Assembly (NCBI GenBank): GCA_001275005.1 | Contig: JWZX01001884.1 | Coordinates: 1-34,617, forward strand | Reading direction: 5' to 3' | Source of the DNA: Chrysochromulina tobinii | Lineage: Eukaryota; Haptophyta; Prymnesiales; Chrysochromulinaceae | Length of the DNA stretch: 34,617 nucleotides | Shown here: piece by piece, positions 10,001 through 20,376 of the stretch | Layout: each line of letters starts with the position of its first letter | Position numbering within the stretch: position 1 is the first letter of the stretch | Notes under the pieces: generated by a model | Told to the model about the DNA's origin: nothing | Seen by the model: the letters and a program-made list of their open reading frames with translations, nothing else | Database searches by the model: none | Position numbers and translations under genes: made by a program

Positions 10001-13000
10001 ATCGTCGACGCCCTCCACCTCCGAGGTGACGCTCGCGAGGACGGAGGCCGCGTGCTCCTGGGCGGCCGTTGAGAGCTCCCGCGTGACCATCACGTTGATG
10101 ATGTCGTGGGCGCAGCACGCACGCGCGACGGCGCGTCGTGACGCGAGGTCCGTCGACTGCCAGAGCAGCCAGAGCGCGTACTCCTGCGCTTCCGCCGAGC
10201 CGAGCCGGAAGAGGCTGACGAACCTGAGGAGGGAGGCGAGCACGGGTCGTCAGCACGGGTCGTCAGCAGGGCTCGTCAGCACGGGTCGTCAGCAGGGCTC
10301 GTCAGCACGGTTCGTCAGCAGGGTTCGTCAGTTTGTCATGAGGGAGGCGGACGAACCGGTCAATGCCACCCGCCATCGCGACTGTCATACGCGTCTCGGG
10401 ACTCGTCGACGCTGCCATGTCCTTGAGCGCCGTCGCGGCGCGCGCGCGCACCGCGTCTGACTCGTTGCCAAGTAGCGTCACAAGCTGCTGTGTCACCTGC
10501 AACCAGAGGCCAACCGAGGGCCATCGGTGGGCCATGAGTGTCAGTGTCATTGCAGGGGTCCGTCAGTGCATCATCACACGGGAGCCACTCTCGGCACTTG
10601 CCTGCACTCGGATCTCCGGCGATCTGAGAGCAATGTGCGAGAGCGCCGACCCTGCCAACGATTGGCCAGTCGGCGTGCCATCGCGCAGCTGGCGAGCGAG
10701 CTCGGGGATGGCGCCCGCCTTTGCAAGTGCGCCACGGCTCTCCGAGTCGAGCGACAGGTCGCGTACCAGTCTTGTCACGTGTTCTTTCGCGCTGACGGAG
10801 CACTGCCTGGCGCCACTGCCCGTTGGCATGCTGGGCGGGGAGGCAGGTGCATGCGATCAGGTGCATGCGATCAGATGCATGCGATCAGATGCATGCTGGG
10901 CGGGGAGACAGATGCATGAGATCAGATGCCGTTGGGTGCACTCGGGTGCACTCAGATGCACTCAGTGTGCACTCCGGTGCAATCAGGTGCAATGTGCTCA
11001 GGAGATCCTGTGCAATCAGAGGCAATCAGAGGTGTCAATCTGCCCCCCTCGAGATCGTACCTTAGCATGGAGACGAGCGCCTGCGCGACAGCCCCCTGGT
11101 TGGCGCTGTTGTGGACCACGAGGGCCGCCAGGCTGGCTGCCGCCTCGGCCTTGGCCACTTCCGTGCCGCTCTCAAACAGAGCGGCCAGGGGCGGGATAGC
11201 TCCTGCCTCGGCGATACGCACGCGGTTCTCGGGCAGCGCAGCAAGGGCATGCAATGCCCCAGCGGCCGTCTCCTGCGCGCCACGCGTAAGCACAGCCGCC
11301 GCCAACCCCTCTCCCACGAGCGCGCTGGGGGCAGAGAGGAGCGAGATCAGTGGCGCGAGGCCGCCCTCGTCGGCAATGCGCCGCTGGTTCGCCTCGTGCG
11401 CCGTAGCTAGCGCCCATAAGGCTCCGGCCGCGCTCTGAGAGGTCATCAGAGCATTCCGACGGTCCTCAACTGCGCCGCTCACGCTGAGCAGGGCGATGAG
11501 CAAGGGCACCGCGCCGCACTCGGCGATCGCGGCTTGATTCGCCGGGTTGGACGCGCCGAGGTTCCACAGCGCACAAACGAGCTCGCACGGCAGGTACACC
11601 ACTTCAGAGGGCAATGCTCCACATGTACTCTCCGTGGGTGCCACCGGCGCAGGGTACACTGGCGTCGTGTTGGGCACATGTTCGGCGCGCGCCGCCGCCA
11701 TCCGCGCCGTCTCGAGCGCCGTCTCGGCTCTCAAGAGCTCAACGAGTGGCTCGATGGCACCCACAGCTGCGAGGGACACCTGTGGGGAGGGAGAGGAGGA
11801 GGTCATCGGGCTGTGGAAAAGGGACGTCGGTGGGAAGGAGGGCTGTGGGCGAGGGCTGTGGAAGGGATGTCTGTGGGAAGGAGGGCTGTGGAAGGGGGGC
11901 GAGGGCTGTGGAAGGGATGTCTGTGGGAAGGAGGGCTGGGGGTGAGGGCTGTGGAAGGGCCACCTGGTTGGCTGGATTGGAGCGTGCGAGGCTCGCGATC
12001 GCACGTGCCGCTTTGGCGGCCGTCTCGGCCTCCGACATGCCCGGACTGCCGCTACCTCCTGGGCCCTGTGTGGAGCGACCTGCGGAGCGCTGTGCGGCGG
12101 CGGCGGCAGCCGGTGGTGGCCGTGGTGGTGACGGCGAGGTCAACAGCTTGCCCGACGACGATGTCGGCATGGTCGTGGGCGCCGTGTAGGTGGGTGAGGC
12201 CGCGGCCGCCGACGCAAAGGAAACCTTGCGCGCCGCCGCCGCCGCCGTCTCTCGATGCCCTCTTTGGCCGAGAAGCCCCACAATCTGGGTCGCAATCTCG
12301 TCGCGATTAGACGGATGCTCAAGTGCGATGGCCGCGAGCGCTCCGGCCGCCTCGCGTTGCGCACGCACGCCACCCGCGCCCACAAGCGCCACGAGCGGCG
12401 CGATCCCACCCGCGATCTGGATGAGCTCCTGGTTGGCGGCATGGGGACCGGCGGCCAGGGCCCAGAGCGCCGCCGCGGCCTCCTCCCTGGCAGCGCTCGC
12501 CACGCCGGGCTGCTCGAGTAACCACACGAGACGAGGGATGCCACCTGCCCTCGCCACCTCGGTCTGGTTCAGCCCGTGCTCACGACTGATCTCCCCGAGC
12601 GCCTTGGCCGCGTGCGCACGCACCTCGTCGTCGTGCGTCGCTCCCTCAAGGAGGCGCACGAGCGGCAGCACGCCACCCGCGACTCGGATCGCCTCCTGGA
12701 TCGTCCTGCTGCCTCGCGCGAGGCTCGCCAGCGCCCCCGCGCCCTTCAAATTGCACCTCGCGCAGGTCTCCCGAAGCAGCTGCACCAACGGCCCGATCGC
12801 CGACGCTCCAAAGATGAGCTCCTGCGTCTCCGCGTTGCCGTCGGCGAGGGCCCAGAGGGCGCCTGCCGCCTCTGAGCGCGCGTGAAGCATCTCGAGCGCC
12901 GCCTCGTCCATAGGCGTGCCGAGCTCCTCCTGCACTGTCTGACGAACCTCTGACGAACCCCTGCCGAGCTCCTCTTGCGTTGCCTCCGCGGCGGCGGCGG

Positions 13001-16000
13001 CGGCGGTGGCGGCCGCGGCGGCGGCGGCGGCGGCGGCGGCGGTGGTAGTGGCGGCGGCGGTGGTGGTGGTCGTGGTGGCGGCAGCGCAGCGATGCACGAG
13101 CGGTTCGATGGCGCCTTCTTTGGCCACCAATATCTGCACCGTACTCGAGCTCGCGCACATGTCCGCAAGCACCGCCGCTGCCTTGGCCTGCGCCAACGGA
13201 CTAGTCGAGCCGAGGAGCGCGATGAGTGGCTTGATGCCCCCCTTGCTCGCAATCTCTTGCACGTGCTCGACCGAATCGCCGGATAGGTGCTTGAGCACGG
13301 CGGCCGCAAGCTCTTGCGCCTTGAGGCTCGTCGATCCGCCCCCCTTGATTTGCAATACCAGCCTCTCTATAGCGCCGGCTTCGGCAATCGCGCGACGGTT
13401 GTCCTCATTCTCGGCCGCGAACTTGAGGAGCATTTGGGTCACGTGCACCTGCCCCTCGGCGGATCCCGCGCCGAGCAGAGTCACCAAGCCCGTCGCAATC
13501 GCCAGTTGGTTCGACGGGTCGCCTTGGGCGAGGCATGAGAGGGCTCCGACGGCGGCTTCCTTGGCCGCGATCGTGCCGCTGCCCAGCAGCGCAACGAGGG
13601 GGGAGATGGCGCCCGCGTTGACGATGCGCCCAGGCGCCCCAGGGTGGCTCGCGGCGAGATCCCACAGCGCACACGCGGAGCGTTGCTGAGCGCCCTCGTT
13701 GCGGCAGCCGAGGAAGCTCACCTGATGAGGGAGGCCATACGAGACCGTCAGAGAAAATCAGAGGCCAGCACAGATCTGCAGAGGCCAGCAGGAGGCCACA
13801 TCAGTGGCCACAGCAGAGGCCATCAGAGGCTCACCAGCTTCTTTGCAATCTGCGCTTGGATGTCGGCATTGTTGCGCGCGAGCCGATCAAGAGCCTCCGC
13901 CGCATACACAGCCGCCTGCTCCGTCCCGTCATCAAGCAGCTGCACAAGAGGCCCGATGCCCCCCGCCTTGGCGATGGCGAGCTGGTTGCCCACATCGACG
14001 GACAAATGCCACAGTGCCGACGCGGCTCGTTCCTTCGAGAGAGGCGCCCCCGTTGTGACCAGTGCCACGAGTGGGATGATGCCTCCGGCGGCTGCGATGG
14101 CGCTCAGTCGATCGCCGCCTCTCCCAGCCGTCGTGGCGGGCAATGCAGCGGCTGTCGCCGCTGCGCCCCGCTCGGATGCATTCGTCGCTGTGGGTTCGTC
14201 GCTTGCCATCGAGAGCCCCATCCCACAAGCCTCAGCACCGGCGTGCTCCACAGTCGGTTCGACCGTCGTGCTCTCCGCCCACGTGAACGAGACCACCATG
14301 CCATCGCTCGCCCTCGCATCCACATGGCACTCGAGGCTGCTCACAATGGCTAGCGGGCCTGCATGCTTCTCACGAGAGGCGCTGGTGGACGCGGCAGCTC
14401 GAGTCCCGTCCATTGCGAGCTCGCCGCTCTCGTCACCGCCACCCGCCTCCTTCAGCTGGTGCTGGTGCTGGTGCTGGTGCTGGTGCTGGCGCACCGCCTC
14501 GCGGGCTTCCCGTTCGAGGATTGCCCCCTTGGCAAGATCCGAAATGACAGCGGCCGCGAGCTCCTGCGCCTTGACGGATCCGGAACGTGAAAGCGCCACG
14601 AGCTCGGAGATAGCCCCCGCCTCGACGAGCGCGCCCTGGTTGGCGGTCGAGGCGCACAGGTGCCAGATGGTGCGTGCCGCGTTCTCCTGCGCAAGGCTTG
14701 AGCCGAGGCGGATGAGTTTCAGGAGCGGACCGACCGCGCCGTGCGCGATGATGCTCTCTTGCATGGTCTGGTCGCTGTACGTGAGGTCGGCCAGCGTGGC
14801 AGCGGCTTGCTCCTGGATGCCAACGACGCTGGACGCTGCGGCGGCACGCTCCGGGTGCTCTGCATCCGCGGCGGAAGCTGCAAGTGCTGCGCCCTGGTCC
14901 ATGCCGAGTACGCCCGCGGTGAGCTCCCACATCCTCGTCGCCGTCTTCTTGTTTGGGATCGCGTGGAGCATCGAGATCACGCGCGCGACGCCGCCCGCTG
15001 CCGCAATCGCACGACGGCGCTTCTCCCCTGGCTTCCCCGCCACCGGCACCCACTCCATGCGCCCAAAGATCCTGCCCTGCGGCTTGAGCTCCGCCTCGAA
15101 GTCGATCACATTCTCCGTCCGGAGGCCGTCGAGGCTTACGAAGGCCTCTCCAATCTGAGTGTCCTTGGCCATCGGATCGTCGGCAGACACGTCATCCGAG
15201 TCGAAGACGCGCACGACGAGCCCGCTCCGGACCCCCAACGGCGCGTTCCCCTTCCCGTTCCCACTCCCGTTCCCGTGCGCGTTCCCGACGAACTCCGCCA
15301 GGGCCCCTTGCATCACAATCTCCTCCTCCCAGATTGGGTTGAGCGTCTTGGGGATCACTCTCGTGCGCCGTATCTGGCCCGCCGACGAGAGCGTCGCATA
15401 CGGGTCCGATGTACCTGCAGATCTCGACAGTGGCCATCAGAGGTCATCAGAGGACATCATGAGGTCATCAGAGGATGCAGTGGCTAGTGGCCATCAGTGG
15501 CCATCAGTGGTCATCAGTGGTCATCAGTGGTCATCAGTGGTCATCAGTGGTCATCAGCGGCAGCCCGAGGAGGCAATGTACCTGCGGATCTCGACGCCGG
15601 TCGCCGACGATCCGAGAGGGCGCCGTCCAGAGCGCCGCCCCCGCTCGCGTCTGGCGCCTCGTCCGCTGCAGCGAGCTTCACCGCCTTGCGCACGAGGATG
15701 CGCATCTGCCCATGGCCGCTGAGCCGCGCACGGAGCTCTTCCTTGATCTGCGCGCCAGCCTCGGACGTGCCTGTTGGAGCTTCGGGCAGTGAGCCGCCAT
15801 CGTCGGGCGTGTCACGCGCGTCCCTGGCCAGGTGCGCGAGGGCGCGCGCGGCAGTCTCTGGCGTGCCCGGCACCGCGCTATCGAGCAGCTCGACGAGCAT
15901 GGCGATGCCGCCCGCGTCAGAGATCGCGTCCCTATTGACGGGTGCCAGCCCCAGCTCGGCCAGCGCGGCGGCGGCTTGCTGCTGCGCTGCGCTCGACCCT

Positions 16001-19000
16001 TTTCGAAGCAGTGCGACGAGTGGCGAGACGCCTCCTACCTCGGCGACGGTCAGTGATACGATCGGATTCGAGCGACTCAACCGTCCGATAACAACGGCCG
16101 CGAGCTCTTGCAGATGCTCATCCTCGCTCGAGAGCAGCTCGACCAGGGGCGCCAGCCCACCCGCCTGCGCAATGACCACCCCCACCTCACTGTTCCCCGC
16201 GAGATGCCAGAGAGTGCGCGTCGCGTACTCCTTCGTCTCGAGGCTCGCCTTGCTCACGAGCTCAATGAGCGGCTGGATGCCGCCCGATTTGGCAATGGTC
16301 TCCTGCAGCACAAAGTGATTCGTCGCGAGAGAGAGCAACGCTCGCGCCGCCTCGCGCTGCGCGTCCATATTAGGCACGCGAACGTCCAGGCCGCCGGAGA
16401 TCCACGAGATCAAACTGGGCACCGCGCCCGCCTTCGCCAATGCGAGCTGGTTGGACGGGTTCTCACTGGCAAAGGTCGAGAGGCATCGAAGGACGCGCAC
16501 CGCGCCGCCCGCCGTCTGCACCATCGCGATGCGAGAGGCCAGTCGACCGACGAGCTGCTTGCAGATCTGCTCGCGGTTATCGGGATGCTTGCCCGCGAGG
16601 CTCACGAGGGCGCTGACGGCGTTCGCCTGTGATGACGTGTCCGCACCCGCCTCTGCCCATGCACCGCCATCGACGAGGAGGCTGACCAGAGGCTCGATCC
16701 CCCCCAGCTTGGCGATCGTCGACTTGTTCGAGACGTTGTCCTCCGCGAGGGCCCATATGGTGCGCGCGGCGGCGTCGCGCACCTGCGACGAAACCGCACG
16801 TAACCACACGGAGCCATCGGGTGTGGAGTCAGAAGCAGGTCTCTGGCGTGCCATCAGAAGCAAGTCTCTCGGATGCAAATCAAGAAGCAGGTCTCTCGCA
16901 TGCAAATCAAGAAGCAGGTCTCTCGCATGCAATGGGGTGTACTCAGCGCAGTCCGCATGCAATCAGGCGCCAACGGGTGTGGACTCAGAAAGGGATCCTT
17001 CACACCTCGTCGCTGCCATCCTTGACAAGCCCGCACAGTGGCGCGATGGCTCCCGTGCGTGCGACAGCCGTCTGGATGTCAGCATGGTTGCGTGCAATCG
17101 AGGCGAGCGCCATCGCCGCGTTCGCCTGCATCTCGGCGATCGGGCTCGAAAGCACGGTGATGAGGGCCGGGATGACGTTCGCGTCGGACATGGCCGACTG
17201 GTTGGTTCGGTTGCCCTCGCACAGCTGTGCGACGGCGCGTAACGTGTTGTTCACCAGCTGCACCGCGCCCATCATCTCCTTGCTATTTGAGCACGTGCTC
17301 ACCAGCACGTTGGCAATGAGAGGCACGCCGCCCGCATCGGCGATCCGCTGCTGGATCGCATGCGACTTGTACGCGAGCTGCGTGATTGCATTGACCGCAT
17401 TCTCCTTGGCGCGCGCTGAGCCGCCTAATAGCGCGAGCAGGGGCTCGATGCCGCCCGCGTCCACAATACTGAGCCTGTTGTCCGACGAGTCCTGCGCGAG
17501 GTTCGCGAGCGCAGCCGCCGCCTGTTCCTGTGCCCACGAGCCGTCCACCTCATCAAAGGGGTTGTCGTCGAGCATGCTTACGAGCTTCTCGATGATGAGT
17601 TGACGGTTGGCGTGTTCGATCGAGAGTCGCACCTGAGGAGGGAGGCACTCGGGTGATGAGGGAGGCACTCAGCCTGAGGAGGGAGGCACTCATGTGCACT
17701 CAGACCGTGACGAGGGCACCCTCGGTAGTCAGGGAGGCCACGGCCATCCCGGCTATCCGGTCACTCGCGAGGCCATCACGCCCATCACGCCCATCACGCC
17801 CATCACGCACGAGAGCGCCCTCGGCATGGTTGCGTGCGCGCGTGTTGTTCGTGCCGAGTAGCTGCACAAGAGGCCCGATGCCACCTGCCTCCGTGAGCTC
17901 GAGTCGGTTGGCGGCGTTGGCGGCGAGGGCGTAGAGCGCGCCCGCCGCCTCCTCCTGTGCCTTGTCGCCACAGGAGCCCCCGAGCAGGTTGACCAGCGGC
18001 GAGGTGGCACCCGCGACCGCAATGGCCATCGCCACATTGTCGCTGTCGTGCGCGAGGCGAGCGAGCGCCGAGGCGGCAAACTGACGGCCGGCGTCCCGCC
18101 CATTGTTGAGCAGCTGTACCAGAGGAGCAATGCCCCCCATGCCCACGATCTGGCCGCGATTGTCGGCGACGAGCGCTAACTCGGCGAGCGCCGCCGCCGC
18201 GTATTCTCGCGCACCCTCTCCCTCGTCATCTTGGGCCGTGCGGGGAGTTGACCTCGCATCCACAATCGCGATGAGGGGTGCGATGCCGCCCGTACTCGCA
18301 ATGTCCTTCTGCGCGGCAGTGCAGCCGCTCGCGAGGCGATAGAGCGCGGCGGACGCCTGCTCCCGCGCCACGCCGCTCGCGCTGCGCAGTGCCGTGATCA
18401 GGGGCTGCACGCCCCCCTCGGCCAGGATGATCGACTGGTTGCTCGTGTCGATGGACAACGACAGAGACCAGAGGGCGTAGTCCTTCGCCTCCGCCGCGCC
18501 ACGCTTGAGGAGAGTGATCAAGTCGGCCGCGGCGCCCGCACGGGCGATCTGGGCCTGTGAGCTCGGATTCTCCATCACGAGCTGCCACAAGCAAGTCGCC
18601 GCCGCCGACATGACCTCGAGGGCACCGGCCCCGAGCAGCGCCACCAGCAGGGACGTCACCTGCGCCTGGTTGGCCACATTCTCCTTGCCGAGGGCGAGGA
18701 GGGCGCGGGTCGCAAGCTGCTGCCCTCGCGCACCTCCTGTCGCGAGGAGCATGATCAGAGGTGCGACCCCGCCCGCGGATGCGATCGCCACCTTGTTGGG
18801 CATCTGCTGATCCGCGAGTGACCACAACGCACCCGCCACCTCGGCCTTGACTTCTGGCGTGCCTGTCCGAATTAGAGCGACCAGCTGGGTGATAGCGCCA
18901 AGGTCCGCCACGGCGCCCTGGTTGTCAGGGTTGTCGCGGCAGATGGCGGCCAGGGCGAGCGCTGCCATCGCCTGCATCTCGGGCGTGCCGCTCGCGCTCA

Positions 19001-20019
19001 GCATCATCACAAGCGGTTGGAGCCCGTTCATCCGGGCGATGGCCTCCTGATTGTCGCGGTGCATGTGGGCGAGACGCGCGAGAGCTCGAGCGGCACTCGC
19101 CTGCTCTCAGGGGTGATCCGGGGTGGTCAGGCGAGTGATCAGGGGGCAATCAAGGGGCATTCAGTGGGTCATCAGTCGGTCATCAAGCTGCACTCGCCTG
19201 CGCTTGAGGGCTGCGCCCAGAGAGCAGGGAGAGGAGTGGGAAGATCCCTCCCGCCTTGGCGACACTCTGCTGCACCTCCCCGTTTTCCTCGCTCAGCTCG
19301 GCGATCGCCGTCGCCGCGTGGCACTGCGCCGCGACGTTGGCCCCACTGAGCAGTTGGAGCAGTGGCGCGATCGCTCCCTCGCGTGCGATGGCCTCCTTGT
19401 TGACGGCGTGGCCCGCGCTCAGCTGGGAAAGCGCGAAGGCGGCCGACGACTGGATCTTGCCGCTCGTGAGCATGGCGACCAGCAGCGGCACCGCCCCCGC
19501 GCGCCCGACGTCGTCCTGCACGCTCGAAGCGCCCGCGCAAATGTTGGCCACGCACACGGCGGCGTGCATCTTGGCGTCGTCGATGCCCTGACGCAGCAAG
19601 CGCACGAGCGGAGCGACGGCCGTCCGGATCGGCGCCGCATGCGCCGGCAGCTCGGACAGTGACGACAGCGCAAAGGCCGCCTGCTGCTGCACCTTGTTGC
19701 TGCCCGTGCGGAGCAGCACGATGAGCGCGGGGATGGCGCCTGCGTCAGCGAGGGCGGTCTGCCGTGCGGCACTGCCCGCACCCACGTGCCCCAAGGTCGT
19801 CGCCGCCGCGAGCTGGCCCCCATCCGTGCCCTTGGACAGCATCTGGATCAGCGGGCCAAGCGCACCCGCCTTGACGAGCGCCGCCGCATGCGAGCTCTCG
19901 CCATTGGCATCCTGCTTGGACGCGAAAGCCGCCAGCCGTATGGCGACCTTTTCCTTGGCCTCCATGGGCACGGATTTGAGGGTGCGGATCTCTTCCACGA
20001 GGGTGTCGTGCATGCTCAT
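7083..20019 (-). CDS. Giant armadillo-repeat protein with an internal C2 domain, 11 exons, 3744 residues
   Basis: Exons on the minus strand in transcription order: 20019-19198, 19100-17811, 17632-17006, 16782-15582, 15414-13835, 13721-11964, 11779-11061, 10806-10602, 10496-10357, 10223-7811, 7562-7083. They sum to 11235 nt, exactly 3745 codons with the stop, and every junction keeps the armadillo register. Repeats of about 42 residues (AGGIxPLVxLLxxGSxEAKExAAxAL) fill nearly the whole chain. Residues about 1263-1420, across exons 4 and 5, form a C2 domain: MRILVRKAVKLAAAD, TSDPYATL, VIPKTLNPIWEEE, and the calcium-loop VFDSDDVSADDPM. The last exon is a basic, Pro/Ser-rich tail. Low-complexity loops interrupt the array (PGTA repeats, His-Gln repeats, Ala/Thr run). 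Plant CSI proteins, which guide cellulose synthase on microtubules, also join armadillo repeats and C2, but with C2 at the C-terminus. A scaffold role is inferred. Start: first ATG after an in-frame TAA; another ATG lies two codons on. Confidence 0.88.
7563..7810 (-). repeat. Armadillo gene intron 10, 21-nt minisatellite
   Basis: 248 nt. The perfect 17-mer CAGGTCACCACCATCCT lies at both junctions (7797-7813 and 7549-7565). The body is about eleven 21-nt units, CAGGCTGAGTGCCTCCCTCCT with small changes. Read without splicing it is open (LRLSASL repeats), but the following exon is then in the wrong frame. Confidence 0.9.
10224..10356 (-). repeat. Armadillo gene intron 9, TGCTGACGA array
   Basis: 133 nt, phase 2. 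Donor CG|GTTCGTCCGCCTC, acceptor CGCCTCCCTCCTCAG|GTTCGTCAGCCTC: a 14-nt junction repeat with one mismatch. The body is an array of about 12-13 nt units such as CCGTGCTGACGA. Confidence 0.88.
10497..10601 (-). other. Armadillo gene intron 8 (probably GC-AG)
   Basis: 105 nt if the donor is CAG|GCAAGT, the classic GC-AG donor. A GT donor six nt upstream (10607, CGA|GTGCAG) is also in frame. The GC choice restores VQVTQQLVTLLG, like AQVTSLLVALLG elsewhere in the array. Acceptor GGTTGCAG|GTGACACAG. Confidence 0.65.
10807..11060 (-). other. Armadillo gene intron 7
   Basis: 254 nt. Donor AAG|GTACGATCTC. The acceptor is least certain of the set: GCGCCAG|GCAGTG gives MLRQCSVSAKEHV, which matches the armadillo spacing residue for residue, but two upstream AGs (exon start 10815 or 10830) also keep the frame. 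The body repeats GATCGCATGCACCT and GAGTGCAC words. Confidence 0.65.
11780..11963 (-). repeat. Armadillo gene intron 6, CCTTCCACAGCCCTC array
   Basis: 184 nt. Donor CAG|GTGGCCCTTC, acceptor CCCCACAG|GTGTCCCTCG; CAGGTGKCCCT repeats at both. The body is an imperfect array of CCTTCCACAGCCCTC and CTTCCCACAGACATC units, so it holds many internal AG dinucleotides after pyrimidine runs. Confidence 0.85.
12980..13090 (-). repeat. GCN/ACN trinucleotide run inside armadillo exon 6
   Basis: A nearly pure run of GCC and ACC codons on the coding strand gives an Ala/Thr-only segment of about 30 residues between two armadillo repeats. It is in frame and probably a length-variable loop. Confidence 0.85.
13722..13834 (-). 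other. Armadillo gene intron 5
   Basis: 113 nt. Donor CTG|GTGAGCCTC, acceptor GGCCTCCCTCATCAG|GTGAGCTTC; the repeat is GGTGAGCYTC. The body contains several CTGATGTGGCC- and TGGCCTCTG-like words. Confidence 0.87.
15415..15581 (-). repeat. Armadillo gene intron 4, CCACTGATGA array, inside the C2 domain
   Basis: 167 nt, phase 1. A 20-nt direct repeat with one mismatch spans the two junctions (15576-15595 and 15409-15428; GTCGAGATCYGCAG|GTACAT). The body is a run of 10-nt CCACTGATGA units. Splicing joins the first C2 strands to TSDPYATL. Confidence 0.88.
16783..17005 (-). repeat. Armadillo gene intron 3, minisatellite body
   Basis: 223 nt. Donor GAG|GTGTGAAGG, acceptor TCGCAG|GTGCGCGAC. The body holds three units of about 27 nt, core GCATGCGAGAGACCTGCTTC. 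Splicing gives SDEVRDAAARTIW, a clean armadillo helix. Confidence 0.85.
17633..17810 (-). other. Armadillo gene intron 2, with a CGTGATGGG array
   Basis: 178 nt. Donor CTC|GTGCGTGATG, acceptor CCTCCTCAG|GTGCGACTC; GTGCG is repeated at both. The body begins with four CGTGATGGG-type units and ends in the shared tail GTGCCTCCCTCCTCAG. A second possible donor at 17705 would keep 105 nt (35 codons) in frame, but the armadillo pattern favours 17810. Confidence 0.75.
19101..19197 (-). other. Armadillo gene intron 1 (GC-AG)
   Basis: 97 nt. The donor reads CAG|GCGAGT and the acceptor GAGAGCAG|GCGAGTGCC. The 11-mer CAGGCGAGTGC occurs at both junctions, and a GT donor cannot keep the frame, so this is a GC-AG intron. 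The body has GACTGATGACC-like units, and an inverted copy of the repeat (CACTCGCCTG) lies inside. Confidence 0.8.
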
Positions 20020-20376
20020 CAGGCCCTCGAGGTCCACCTCCGGACGTCCAAGGAGGCTTGATTCCGCTTACGTTTTTTCTGGCTGTCACGCTCTTGACGC
20101 GTTCGAGGACCTCCCCTGTGGACCAAAGTCGAAAACCAAAAATCGGAAGCGGTGCATGCAGCAATTGTCCGAAAAACAAACGCGAGGTCCAGTCCTCTGC
20201 AGCTGGGTCCGGCTCACAAACGCTACTCACTAACGCGACTCCAGTATGGACCGGGTTTCTCCCATTTTTGGTCAGAGTTTCGTTCAATTTTTGGCGATTG
20301 GCTCGAATTGCGTTCGTGTTCGTCGCGTCTGGGGCTGTGTCGCCTCCTGCCGGAGGTCTGGACTGTGCAGCCCGCC
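20020..20376. promoter_or_regulatory. Divergent intergenic region between the armadillo and VTT genes
   Basis: This 357-bp region separates two divergent starts. It is locally A-rich: ACCAAAAAT occurs near 20135 and its reverse form ATTTTTGGT near 20263, with TTTTTGGCGATTGG soon after. I see no TATA box. No gene is recognised in it, although the plus frame of the VTT gene stays open back to about 20152. Confidence 0.4.

Noticed and set aside
7328-10243. Continuous 971-codon frame taken as one protein
   Set aside because: It reads through intron 10 as LRLSASL repeats and then enters the wrong frame of the last exon. The 17-nt junction repeat and the armadillo register show an intron.
13006-13689. 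Plus-strand frame with Ala/Val runs opposite armadillo exon 6
   Set aside because: It is the shadow of the GCC/ACC run; only the minus strand shows armadillo repeats.
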